DNA of 64,000 bases, from the NCBI GenBank assembly GCA_948144175.1, contig CANXME010000393.1, forward strand, positions 39,354-103,353, in the 5' to 3' direction. Shown here in pieces: positions 22,101 to 32,029 of this stretch; within the stretch, counting starts at the first letter, position 1; the number at the start of each line of letters is the position of its first letter. The notes under the pieces are model-generated. The model was given only the letters and a program-made list of their open reading frames with translations. It had not been told where the DNA came from and did no database searches. The stretch is from Closterium sp. NIES-65. Its lineage: Eukaryota > Streptophyta > Zygnematophyceae > Desmidiales > Closteriaceae. The position numbers and the translations under genes were made by a program.

Positions 22101-22182
22101 AAAGCTGCAGATCATCTACCCAGACCTCAAAGTCCACTGCCCGACCCTCAGCGTCAAAGGTGAGAACGCTAGGGGAAGCCAT
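16104..22182 (-). pseudogene. Copia-C gag-pol remains
   Basis: Gag opens with MASPSVLTFDAEGRAVDFEVW and ends in a long Gly/Ser run (about 21180-21460). The LREL(W)Y-type motif and the GEQCGGLH Cys/His motif follow near 21000-21100. Protease has TLDSGASRSFF (about 20600-20640). The integrase zinc part is WHHRLGHPS...CVPCVEG, and its core has HMDVWGP, HSDRGGEF and QQNGIAERR (about 19630-19960). The linker of GGAE repeats spans about 18300-19130. RT has YVDD near 17085, and RNase H (about 16150-16580) has ADASWAD and SCEAEIYAG. Assignment is certain; a broken copy. Confidence 0.92.
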
Positions 22183-22204
22183 AACAGCAGGAGGCAGGGC
22201 AGTG

Positions 22205-23180
22205 CAATGGCAGAGACTGTGCTCTTACCAGGTAGGTGGAGCGATCGGGCTGCTCGGCGGCTCGGCTGTCGGGCGGCTCGGGTGCAGGGCGGCTCGGCTG
22301 CTGGGCGGCTCGGCTGCTGGGCGGCTCGGCTGCACGGTGCTAGGCGGCTCGGCTGTCGGGCGGCTCGGCTGCTGGGCGGCTCGGGTGCTGGGCGGCTCGG
22401 CTGCTGGGCGACTCGGCTGCTCGGTGCTGGGTGGCTCGGCTGTCGAGCGGCTCGGCTGCTGGGTAGGTGGTGGCGAGGTCGCAGGTGGCGGCGGGCCGCA
22501 AGGGTGGGCGGGGCCGCTGTGGCGACGGGGCCGAAGTGGGCGACGTAGCGGGGCCCCGACGGGGCCGTAGCAGGGCCTAAGTGGGGCCGTAGAGGGGCCG
22601 ACGGGGCCAAAGCGGGGCCTAAGTGGGGCCGTAGAGGGGCCGACGGGGCCGAAGCGGGGCTGCGACGGGGTCGTAGCGGGGCCGTAGCGGGGCCGATGGG
22701 GCCGACAGGGCCGTAGCGGGGCCTAAGTGGGGCCGACGAGGCCGAAGCGAGGCCTGAGCGGGGCCGCGACGGGGCCGACGGGGCCTAAGCGGGGCTGACG
22801 GGGCCGACGGGGCCGTAGCGAGGCCGTAGCGGGGCCGTAGCGGGGCCTAAGCGGGGCGGACGGGGCCGTAGCGGGGCCGTAGCGGGGCCGTAGCGGGGCC
22901 GTAGCGGGGCCTAAGCGGGGCCGTAGCGGGGCCGACGGGGCCGTAGTGGGGCCGTAGCAGGGCCTAAGCGGGGCCGACAGGGCCGACGGGGCCTAAGCGG
23001 GGCCGTAGCGGGGCCATAGCGGGGCCTAAGCAGGGCCGTAGCGGGGCCGACGGGGCCTAAGCGGGGCCGTAGCGGCCTAAGCGAGGCCGTAGAGGGCGGC
23101 TCGAGGGGCAGTAAGGGCGGCCAATAGGGGCCACTAAGGCGGCTCGAGGTGCTACTCGGGTTAGGAGCTAAGCGCGCTCC
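22205..23180 (-). repeat. GC-rich tandem leader of copia-C
   Basis: Lies between the primer site and gag. On the plus strand it has two blocks: CTCGGCTGCTGGGCGG-type units (about 22240-22470), then GGGGCCGTAGC-type units (about 22500-23100). The open frames in it are repeat artefacts. Confidence 0.88.
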
Positions 23181-23253
23181 GGGCAGGGAAGGAAAAAAAA
23201 AGTTCATGGTGGGCCCTAGGCAGTATTCCCACTCGGGAACCTGCTCGATACCA

Positions 23254-23385
23254 TGACGAGAAATGAGAATGGAATGAATGAACTATGAAACATTTTGGTA
23301 CAAGTACTAACCCTAATAGGGTTGTACCCCTTATGGGCTACCCCACTACAGCCTACACAAATGTATAAGCTATAATGTTCTGACA
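23254..23385 (-). repeat. Copia-C 5' LTR
   Basis: 132 bp, ending at the AATAC duplication (23386-23390). Confidence 0.9.
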
Positions 23386-23521
23386 AATACGGTATGATGG
23401 ATCAGATAGATTTTAATCCCTCGTGTGCCGATTCAAATGAACAGCTAAAAATGAGTCTGATTTTCAGACCATCAGACCAATTTGGTCTGATGTCGACGTC
23501 CCTGGCTGAGAAAGACGGTCA

Positions 23522-23647
23522 TGTGAAGAATGAGGAATGGAATCAACTAGGAAAGAGGTGGGTACAAGTAGGAAAACCTAGAAATGTTGTACCCCATATA
23601 GTCTACCCCACTACAGCCTACACAGACTATAGCATATAAGTTTGACA
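23522..23647 (-). repeat. Copia-D 3' LTR
   Basis: 126 bp, TGTGAAGA...TTTGACA on plus; partner of 32902-33027. Confidence 0.94.
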
Positions 23648-26451
23648 CACCCCCATAGGCAAAGTGGGGGAGAACAATAGGTCACAAGACCAGTCAAGCA
23701 AAGCAAAGCAAGCTCAGGGTGGATCACAACGTCACCACACATTTCGAGCACAAGCTCAAGGCCACAAGGCCAGTTCACATGCAAGATCATATATAAAGGT
23801 AAACAAGCAAGTGCAGGTATAGAAGATCATAGTACAAGCAAGGTCAAGAAGTGAGCAAGTGAGGCCAAGTAGGCACAAGACCTAGCATCGTACAGAAGCG
23901 CTGATGATCACCAGGCGGAAGTGCCTTGGTAAAGATATCAGCAGTGTTGGCCTCAGAGGCCACGTAAGCAAGGCGCAGCTGACCACGCTGCTGCAGCTCA
24001 CGAGCAAGGAAGTAGCGAAGAGCAATGTGCTTCGTTCTGTGCTCCAGTCTGTGCTCCCGACACAAGGCCAGCATGGCCTTGTTGTCTACGTACAGAACTG
24101 GAGGAGAACGAGGCGGCTCTCCTAGGTCAGTCAGCAGGTAGGTGAGCCAGCGTAGCTCCTGTGCAGCCATGGCCCCCGCGTAGATCTCAGCCTCACAGCT
24201 GGAGCCGAGAACAGAAGACGAGCGGGTAGACCGCCACGAAACAGAGCCGGAACCAAGGTTGAAGGTGTAACCCTGTGACGAACGCTGCGTAGCCTGGTCG
24301 TCAGCCCAAGAAGCGTCTGCGTGACCTGTGAGGACCACTCGACGTCGCCCTCCAAGCACTAGCCCCATGCCCGACGTACTGCACAAGTAGCGCAACACCC
24401 TCTTCGCTGCAGCCATGTGCTCTGGTCGGTGTCTCCCAGGAGCAACATAGCGTGCCAAGATGCTAAGAGGGTATGCAAGGTCAGGTCGTGTGCAGGTCAT
24501 CAGGTACATGAGGCAGCCAACAAGCTCTGGGTACTGGCCACTCGGCTCTACAGACTCATCCGAAGGGAGAGCTGAGAGCGAGTGGCGAGTAGACAGAGGA
24601 GTGGCCTGAGGCGAGGAGTACGTGAAGTCGAAGCGCTGAAGGACCTGCTGCACCATGTGTGACTGAGTCAGGGTAATGGTGCGCTGTGCTCTGTCCCGGG
24701 TGATCTGCAAGCCAAGGTAGCTGCACAGTTCACCCAGGTCTGTGCACGTGTGTCTCTTCTGCAGCTCGGACTTCACGTGGGCGAGTCCAGCAGTCTCAGA
24801 AGTGGCAAAGACCAAGTCGTCGACGTACACGAGGATGTAGAACGGCGGCAAAGAGGTGTCGGTGCGCAGAAACAGCGACGAGTCCGCTGTAGAAGGAGCA
24901 AACCCAAGAGCTGCAAGTGTAGTCCTCAGTGTGTCGTGCCATCACGGGGCGCCTGGCGGAGACCGTAGACTGGCCGCCGGAGGCTCCACTGGGTACCAAG
25001 AGGAAACCGCCCAGTGAAGCCAGGTGGGCGGCGCAGCCAGATCTTCTCGTGAAGGCTGCCTTGCAGGAAAGGTGTGCTGAAGTCAAGAGAGTGAAGCTCG
25101 TAGTCGGGCTGAGCGGCTATGTGCAGCAGCACCCGAAGAGTGGTCATCTGCGGGGTGGGAGAGAAGGTCTGAAAGTAGTCAACTCCCTGCCGCTGGCTGA
25201 AGCCTCGAGCCACGTAACGCGCCTTGAAGACAGGCGGAGAACCCGGCGGCCGCTTCACCCTGAAAATCCACATGCCACTGACGATGTTCGCCTCAGGTGG
25301 GGGAACCTCGTCGACGTAGGTGCCTGTGGACTTCCAGGAAGCCATCTCTGCGTCCATGGCTGACTGCCACTGAGAGGAGTAGGGACCCTCGATCGCCTCA
25401 GCGTACGATCGAGGAGTCGGGATGTCTGGTGCATCCGGGTCTCCCTCAGGGGCAATGAGCGTGGACACGAGATGAGGCAAAGCAGCAGCAAAACACTGGA
25501 ACTCCTCCTGCCTGTCCTCAAGGACGTCCGTGCTAAGAGCACACTCACCCCCGACGGACAGAGGACAGACAAACTCAGACTCAGCAACGAGACTAGTAGC
25601 GTAGTCTAGACGACAGTGAGCAGCAAAGTCGACAAGCTCAGCAACTAAGGCAGACGCAGCAGTGGACTCAAAGGAAGGGTCAGTGACAATAGTGGCCAGG
25701 AGACGCGTGACAGTAGGACTGGCAGCACGAAGAGAGTCAGACTCTGGGTCAGCAAGAACAGGAAGAGAGGACTCTGGAGGAGACGGCAACGGGACACGCA
25801 GGGGAGCAGTGGAAGGACGCAGTGCCATCTGGTGTGTGCCTGGGACTGCAGGAGGACGCGGATGTGGAGCACGACTACTAGTGCGAGCAGCACGAACAGG
25901 CGACGTAGGATGAGACGCAGGCTCACGACGCTGAGCAAGACCTCCAGTAGGACCAGCGTAGGGAGAAGGAGCAGGCAGGGGGGAGGCGGGCTGTAACTGT
26001 GACTGCGTCTGGACAGGCTGTGGACACTCTAAGGGAGGAGCAGGACCAGTAGAAGGCGGGAGACCAAGAACCTGCTCAAGGAGCGGAATGAATTACGGCA
26101 GCGGCCGTGCAGCGCCTCCAGAAACAGCAGGGACAGCACCAGTACCCACAGCGGCAGCACCAGCGCTAGCAGCATCTCCAGCTCCAGCAGCGCCAACTCC
26201 AGCACCCTCAGAAGCACCAGCGCCAACACCCCCTGCAGCTCCAGCTCCAGAACCACCTACTCCAGCAGGACCGTCAGCTCCAGTACCGCCAGCAGCTCCA
26301 GCTGTACGTCCAGCACGACCAACTCCAGCTGCCCCAGCTGCACCCCTAGTCCCAGCAGATCCAGTACCGTCAGTACGAGCACCTCCAGGACCAGCAGCAA
26401 CAGTAGCACCTCCAGCTCCAGCAGCACAGCTCCAGCGCCGGGCAAACCACT

Positions 26452-26580
26452 TGTCAGATATATATGACATAGCTGTTGTAGGCTATAGTGGGGTAGCACA
26501 TATGGGGTACAGCTCTCTAGGGTTTGTATTTGTACCCAACTTTCACTTAGTCATTTCATTCCTGTTCTACTTTTCTCACA
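26452..26580 (+). repeat. Copia-D2 5' LTR
   Basis: 129 bp, TGTCAGAT...TTCTCACA, identical to 28505-28633. Confidence 0.96.
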
Positions 26581-26601
26581 TGGTGTCAGAGCGGGTTCCC
26601 T

Positions 26602-28293
26602 GTGGGAACTTCGCCTAGGGCCCACCGAAGCGCGCCCCGAGGCGCGCTAACCTTTTTTTTTTCTCTCTCTCGAGCGACCCTCCGTGTCGCCCTTCCCTCG
26701 TGGCCCCGCCGCCCTTTCAGACGCGGCCCCGCCGCCCCTTTCGAACGCGGCCCCGCCGCCATTTCAGACGCGGCCCCGCCGCCCACTTCGGACGCGGCCC
26801 CGCCCGCCCCTTCAGACGCGGCCCCGCCGCCCGCTCCGACGCGGCCCCGCCGCCTGCTCAGACGCGGCCCCGCCGCCTGCTCAGACGCGGCCCCGCCGCC
26901 CGCCCAGACGCGGCCCCGCCGCCTGCTCAGCCGCGGCCCCGCTGCTTGCTCCGACGCGGCCCCGCCGCCTGCTCAGACGTGGCCCCGCCGCCCACTCAGA
27001 CGCGGCCCCGCCGCCTGCTCAGCCGCGGACCCGCCGCCCACTTCGACGCGGCCCCGCCGCCTGCTCAGCCGCGGCCCCGCCGCCCACTCAGACGCGGCCC
27101 CGCCGCCTGCTCAGCAGCGGCCCTGCTGCTCGCTCCGACGCGGCCCCGCCGCCTCCTCAGCCGCGGCCCCGCCGCCCACTCAGACGCGGCCACCCCGCCC
27201 TTCCGCGGCCCCGCCGCCTCCTACCTGCGGCCCTACGGCCGCCGCTACTGCTGACCCGTCGCTGTTTCTGCGCACCGACACTTCACTGCCGCCGTTCTAC
27301 ATCCTCGTGTACGTCGATGACTTGGTCTTTGCCACAGCGGACACTGCTGGACTCGCCTACGTGAAGTCCGAGCTGCTGAAGAGACACACGTGCACAGACC
27401 TGGGTGAACTGCGCAGCTACCTTGGCTTGCAGATCACTCGGGACAGAGCACGCCGCACCATTACCTTAACTCAGTCACACATGGTGCAGCAGGTCCTTCA
27501 GCGCTTCGGCTTCACGTACTCCTCGCCTCAGGCCACTCCTCTGTCTACTCGTCACTCGCTCTCAGCTCTGCCTTCGGATGAGTCCGTAGAGTCGAGTGGC
27601 CCGTACCCAGAGCTTGTTGGCTGCCTCATGTTCCTGATGACCTGCACACGACCTGACCTTGCATACCCTCTGAGCATTCTTGCACGCTATGTTGCTCCTG
27701 GGAGACACCGACCAGAGCACATGGCTGCAGCGAAGAGGGTATTGCGCTACCTGCGCAGTACGTCGGGCATGGGGCTAGTGCTTGGAGGGCGGAGTCCAGT
27801 AGTCCTTACAGGCCACGCTGACGCTTCTTGGGCTGACGACCAGGCTACGCAGCGGTCATCACAGGGTTACACCTTCAGTCTTGGTTCCGGCTCTGTCTCG
27901 TGGCGGGCTACTCGTTCGTCTTCGGTTCTCAGCTCCAGTTGTGAGGCTGAGATCTACGCCGGGGCCATGGCTGCACAGGAGCTTCGCTGGCTCACCTACC
28001 TGCTGACTGACCTTGGAGAGCCGCCTCGTTCTCCTCCAGTGCTGTACGTAGACAACAAGGCCATGCTGGCCTTGTGTCGAGAGCAGCGTCTGGAGCACAG
28101 AACGAAGCACATTGCTCTTCGCTACTTCCTTGCTCGTGAGCTACAGCAGCGTGGACAGTTGCGGCTCGCGTACGTGGCCTCTGAGGCCAACACTACTGAT
28201 GTGTTCACCAAGGCACTCGCGCCTTGTGACCATCAGCGCTTCTGCACCCAGCTGGATCTTGTGCCTGTCTTGTCTCACTTGCTCTCCTCTTGA
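26602..28293 (+). CDS. Copia-D2 frame: GC-repeat leader fused to RT/RNase H C-terminal half (563 residues)
   Basis: About 210 residues of RGPAA/DAAPPP-type repeat run straight into ADPSLFLRTDTSLPPFYILVYVDD. RT continues with YLGLQITRD, then RNase H with HADASWAD, SCEAEIYAG and TTDVFTKAL. The ATG lies 21 bp after the LTR edge. The repeat is open in all three plus frames because its unit lacks stop codons. Whether it is translated is unknown; the open frame may simply reflect youth. Lacks the RT N-terminal half, so catalysis is unlikely. Confidence 0.7.
   Translation: MGTSPRAHRSAPRGALTFFFSLSRATLRVALPSWPRRPFRRGPAAPFERGPAAISDAAPPPTSDAAPPAPSDAAPPPAPTRPRRLLRRGPAACSDAAPPPAQTRPRRLLSRGPAACSDAAPPPAQTWPRRPLRRGPAACSAADPPPTSTRPRRLLSRGPAAHSDAAPPPAQQRPCCSLRRGPAASSAAAPPPTQTRPPRPSAAPPPPTCGPTAAATADPSLFLRTDTSLPPFYILVYVDDLVFATADTAGLAYVKSELLKRHTCTDLGELRSYLGLQITRDRARRTITLTQSHMVQQVLQRFGFTYSSPQATPLSTRHSLSALPSDESVESSGPYPELVGCLMFLMTCTRPDLAYPLSILARYVAPGRHRPEHMAAAKRVLRYLRSTSGMGLVLGGRSPVVLTGHADASWADDQATQRSSQGYTFSLGSGSVSWRATRSSSVLSSSCEAEIYAGAMAAQELRWLTYLLTDLGEPPRSPPVLYVDNKAMLALCREQRLEHRTKHIALRYFLARELQQRGQLRLAYVASEANTTDVFTKALAPCDHQRFCTQLDLVPVLSHLLSS
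26700..27235 (+). repeat. GACGCGGCCCCGCCGCC tandem leader in copia-D2
   Basis: About 24 short units built on GCGGCCCCGCCGCC, the sense-strand form of the leader repeats of sister copies. Confidence 0.93.
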
Positions 28294-28504
28294 CTTTACT
28301 TGTACTGTGACATATATATACCTGCTCTTGCTTGTCTAGTTTTATATATATATGTCTGTACTCCTGCATGTGAACTGGCCTCTGGCCCTGCTCTTGTGCT
28401 CGGACTGTGTGGTGACTTTGTGATCCACCCTGAGCTTGTTTTGCTTTACTTTGCTTGACTGGTCTTGTGACCCCTTGTTCTCCCCCACTTTGCCTATGGG
28501 GGTG

Positions 28505-28633
28505 TGTCAGATATATATGACATAGCTGTTGTAGGCTATAGTGGGGTAGCACATATGGGGTACAGCTCTCTAGGGTTTGTATTTGTACCCAACTTTCACT
28601 TAGTCATTTCATTCCTGTTCTACTTTTCTCACA
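28505..28633 (+). repeat. Copia-D2 3' LTR
   Basis: 129 bp, identical to the 5' LTR; followed by CCACT. Confidence 0.96.
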
Positions 28634-31600
28634 CCACTCGCGCAGCTCCTGCGGAGAGAGTAGCTCCCGCCTCGACGAAGCACCGCGAGAGGCCACACGA
28701 GAAGACCCGGCACCCCCAGGCTCCGCACCCCCAGGCTCAGCACCCCCAGGCTCAGCACCCCCAGGCTCAGCACCCCCAGGCTCAGCACCCCCAGACTCAG
28801 CAGCCCCAGGCTCAGCACCCCTTGACTCAGTTCCCCCAGGCTCTGCACCCCAAGGCTCTGCACCCCTAGGCTCGGCACCCGCAGGCTCAACACCTCTAGC
28901 AGCACCAGAGTCAACAGCTACCTTGACCGGCTCAACTACGTCTACATGGGACACACCTGACAGGGCAGGACCCTAAGGGGGGAGGAGGTCTACCGGGGGA
29001 GGATTTGGCGCAAGGAAGAGCGGGGGCGGGGGGAAGGGCGCAGTGTGGTAGGGGAAGAGACGGTAGTAAGGCACCGACTCGTCAAAGGTGACGTCTTGGG
29101 AGGACAGAACACAGCGCGAGGTGGGGTGGTAAAACTGCCACCCAGGCGCGTCAGGGGGGAAGCCAAGGAAGACGCAGGGAACAGCACGGGGGACAGCTTG
29201 TCCGCAGACAAGTCGCGGACAAACGCCCGAGATCCCCAGACCCGAAACGCAGACGCATCGCCAACCTTCCCCGTCCACCGCAAGGTGGAGGAGGTCTCTG
29301 GCAAGGAGACCCGGGGCTGAAGGTTGAGCTAATGCGCTGCGTACTGAACCGCAAATGGCCACAGAAAATGGGGGGCAGCCGCATGGATCATGGACGTACG
29401 AGCGACGTCCATGACCATGCCAATGCGGCGCTCAGCAATCCCATTTTGCTGTGGAGAGGCCGGAAGCGTGAAGATTTGGCGGATGCCATGTGTAGGACAG
29501 AAGGCTCCCAGACGGGCAGAGGAAAACTCCCCGCCTCTGTCAGAGTGCAGACGCAGAACAGGAAAGTCCGAGCCGAAACTCTCTCTGAGCTGGAGACGAG
29601 CTGCGCGGATCCAGTCGATCAACACCTCAGTGACGCCACCCTTGCTGCGCAAGGGGAACACCGTGGTGTAACGCGAGTAGTCGTCAACCACCAACAGGAA
29701 GTAACGCTCGTGACCCTGGCCACGGACGCGGGCGGGGCCCCACACGTCCATGTGAAGAGTCTGTAGCGGAGCCTCTGTCGGAGGAAACTCGGAGGAGTGA
29801 GGGGCGGCGCGCTTCCGCCCCTCGACGCAGGGGACGCAGGTAGGGGCAGGCCCCGGAGGTAGGGGAGGGAGGGACCTGGGGAGACCTGAGACAAGGGCAC
29901 GGGAGGCCATGCCTCGGAGACGAGGCAGGGAGGGGTGACCAAGGCGGTGGTGCCAAAGGAGAGTCTGGTGGGATAGGAGACGACACGAGCAGGGACCAGA
30001 CTCAGGATCAGACCTGGACGCTGCAGCAAACACCCGACTCGACGCAGCTACTTGACCAGACTCAGCAACCGGAGGAGACTCAATAGTCAGTGTGTACAGG
30101 CTCGACCCCGGCCGACGGGTAAATGTTGCCAAGTGTCGGACCGTCCGGGCACACGTACAGTGGGTCACCCGCTGACTCGCAGGAGTGAACTGGTCAACTC
30201 CCCTATCCTGTAGATCAGCTCCACTCACAAAGTTCGTAGAGAACGAGGGGAGGTAGAGACCTGACAGGGTGCCAGAGGGGGCTGCCGGACACGGTAAGAC
30301 AGTGGAGAAGCGAGCAAGGACAGGACCCCTAGAGGGGTCCGCCAGGGAGACCGCAACCGTCAGACTAAGCGGCGTATGCGTGGTGCGGTCTCAAAAGAAG
30401 GAGCGGGAAGCACCTGAGTCAAGGGTGAAGGTGTGTAAGGCCTGAGCCGACGTGGTACCTGAGAGAGCAGACTCACCAGCACCTGGGGCAGCAGACGCAC
30501 TAGCACCTAGAGCAGCAGCCTCAATGCCCGGGTCAGGCGGAACACACAGGTAACAGTCACCCTCATCACTAGACGACACAGCATACATGGCAGCAAGAAT
30601 AGCATCATAATCCACATCAAAGATAGCAACCCCCGCCCTAGACAGCTCTCCCCAGCGAGGGATCTCAGTGGCGTCAGGGAACTGATGACGCCACGCGTCC
30701 GTCAGGCGGCCGAAGCAGCGCTGGGTGGAGTGCGGGCCCCCGCACTGCTCACCTGCGCGGTCGCCGGTACGGGGGACGTAGGTGCAGGGACCAGTACCCC
30801 CACCTCGCTGACGCCCCGCGTACCACTCACGAAGCTGCTGGGGGGACGGGGTCTCACGGCTGCGCTGCTGCTGCTGGCGCGGACCACCACCGGAACCACT
30901 CCTCTGCACAGAGCCGCGACCAGCTCCACCGCTGCCGCCGCCGCCTCCGCCACCTCCGCCACCTCCGCCACCTCCGCCGCCTCCGCTCCCTCCGCCACCG
31001 CCGCCGCCTCCTCCGCCTCCATTGCTGCCATCGACACCTCCACCCCCGCCACCACTCCCACCACCGCCCCCACCCCCTCCACTGCCTCCACCACCACCTC
31101 CACCACCCCCGCCAGCCCCTCGAGCGCCCTTGCCCCCCTTGCCCTTGCCGGTGCGGCGTCTCCCGCTAGGGGCAGACGTAGTGCCGACCGACTCGAAGCC
31201 AACGAGGTCGGCTGCAGCAGCAGAAGCAACAGAGGGCATGAGGGGGGAGGGGGAACACCCCTTAAAGACGGGGGTGCGAGGGTCACCACGAGAGGCTCCT
31301 ACAGCGACTATGCTCTTTTCTGCTGCTAGGAGGCGCTCCTCGAGGAGGTCAACGGTGAGTGTGGTGGGGCAAACGTAGAGGAAGTGGTCCCTGACTAATC
31401 GAAGGGAGTCAGGGAGCCGGGCGACTATGTAGTAGAGGGTGATGTACATGGGGGGGGGGTTCTTGGCACAGAACTCAGCAGGAAGCGCAGCGCGGTAGCG
31501 AGTGTCACTAGTGCAAAGGTGCGTAATGAGGTCAGCGACTGTGGGAAAGGCAGCAAGGTTAGGGAACAGGTACGGCAGCATGAGGCGGCTAAGAGCAGCA

Positions 31601-32029
31601 GTGGAAGGGGAAGAGTAGCGTGCAACTACAGCGTCGTACAAGGTCTTAGCACTCTTGTACTGACTAAAGTGCGCACGCTCAGTGGTCGGTAAGTGGCGAC
31701 GCACAGCAAGACGGGCAGCAGCATCGCGAGTGGCCCACTGTGAGCGAACAGTGCTGTCAGCATCAGTAGGCGGGGCAGGAGAGGCACCAGAGGTGAGATC
31801 AAGCAGGGAGAGTCCATTTGCCCTATCGCACTGTAGGAACAGCTGGAGGTCATCGACCCAGACCTCAAAGTCAACAGCACGACCCTCAGCATCAAAGGTA
31901 AGGACACTGGGGGTAGCCATGACAGCAGTGGCCTAGCAGGGAGTGATCTCACCAGTCCGAGTGAGTAGGGCCAGAGCGCGCCGGTAGGAACAGGGCGGTA
32001 ACCGCGGTGGCGGCGGCTCGGCAGTGACT

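Larger units (their letters stand above)
15782..23385 (-). mobile_element. Copia-C: Ty1/copia retrotransposon
   Basis: LTRs at both ends, primer site TGGTATCGAGCAGGTTCCC (23235-23253, minus) and AATAC duplicated on both sides (15777-15781, 23386-23390). Parts on the minus strand: GC-repeat leader, gag from 22182, Gly-rich stretch, Cys/His motif, protease, integrase, repeat linker, RT and RNase H. Roughly three breaks. The LTRs differ at several positions and by a 10-bp indel, so it is older than copia-B. It is inserted in the right end of the TA element. Confidence 0.94.
8997..23392. mobile_element. TA-flanked inverted-repeat element (Tc1/mariner- or pogo-like), split by copia-B and copia-C
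   Basis: Left end CCGTATTCTCCCGGATAAAA follows TA (8995-8996). The right end, read across the copia-C target site, is the inverse, CCGTATTCTCCCTGATAAAA, followed by TA (23393-23394). Its own sequence is about 930 bp (8997-9400, 15256-15781 and 23391-23392). It has repeated GGGTGTTATA / ATAACACCC motifs near the left end. A TA duplication suits Tc1/mariner or pogo. The minus frame at 15391-15597 is not recognisable as a transposase. It is inserted in the hAT-like element. Confidence 0.72.
8525..23504. mobile_element. hAT-like non-autonomous element, split by the TA element
   Basis: Ends CAGGGACGT (8525) and ACGTCCCTG (to 23504), fitting the CAGGG(A/G)-type hAT termini. The flanking octamers GCTGAGAC (8517-8524) and GCTGAGAA (23505-23512) match at 7 of 8, as expected for an 8-bp duplication. 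Its own sequence is only about 580 bp (8525-8994 and 23395-23504). It is full of GTCTGA / TCAGAC inverted motifs, probably subterminal transposase-binding repeats. No transposase is seen. The rest of the span is later insertions. Confidence 0.78.
26452..28633 (+). mobile_element. Copia-D2: short, very young non-autonomous copia element
   Basis: 129-bp LTRs (26452-26580, 28505-28633) are identical base for base. CCACT is duplicated at 26447-26451 and 28634-28638. Primer site TGGTGTCAGAGC (26581-26592) and tract CTATGGGGGTG before 28505 are present. The interior, only about 1.9 kb, is a GC-repeat leader joined to the C-terminal half of RT and RNase H; gag, protease and integrase are absent. It must have moved with enzymes of relatives. 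Opposite in strand to copia-D. Confidence 0.95.
23844..31920 (-). pseudogene. Copia-D gag-pol remains (interrupted by copia-D2)
   Basis: Gag begins MATPSVLTFDAEGRAVDFEVW. It holds a Gly-rich run (about 30900-31120), SPQQLREWY (about 30820-30850), the full Cys/His motif C-X13-C-X3-H-X4-C (30715-30786) and DSGASRSFF (about 30390-30420). Integrase parts cover about 29000-30000. The repeat linker (about 28700-28900) holds the copia-D2 insertion. RT (about 24800-25420) and RNase H (about 23880-24330) follow. A clearly broken member of the copia-C lineage. Confidence 0.9.

Noticed and set aside
23384-23394. AAATACGGTA beside copia-C as part of its LTR
   Set aside because: AATAC is the copia-C target duplication and GGTA completes the TA element's inverted repeat plus its TA flank.
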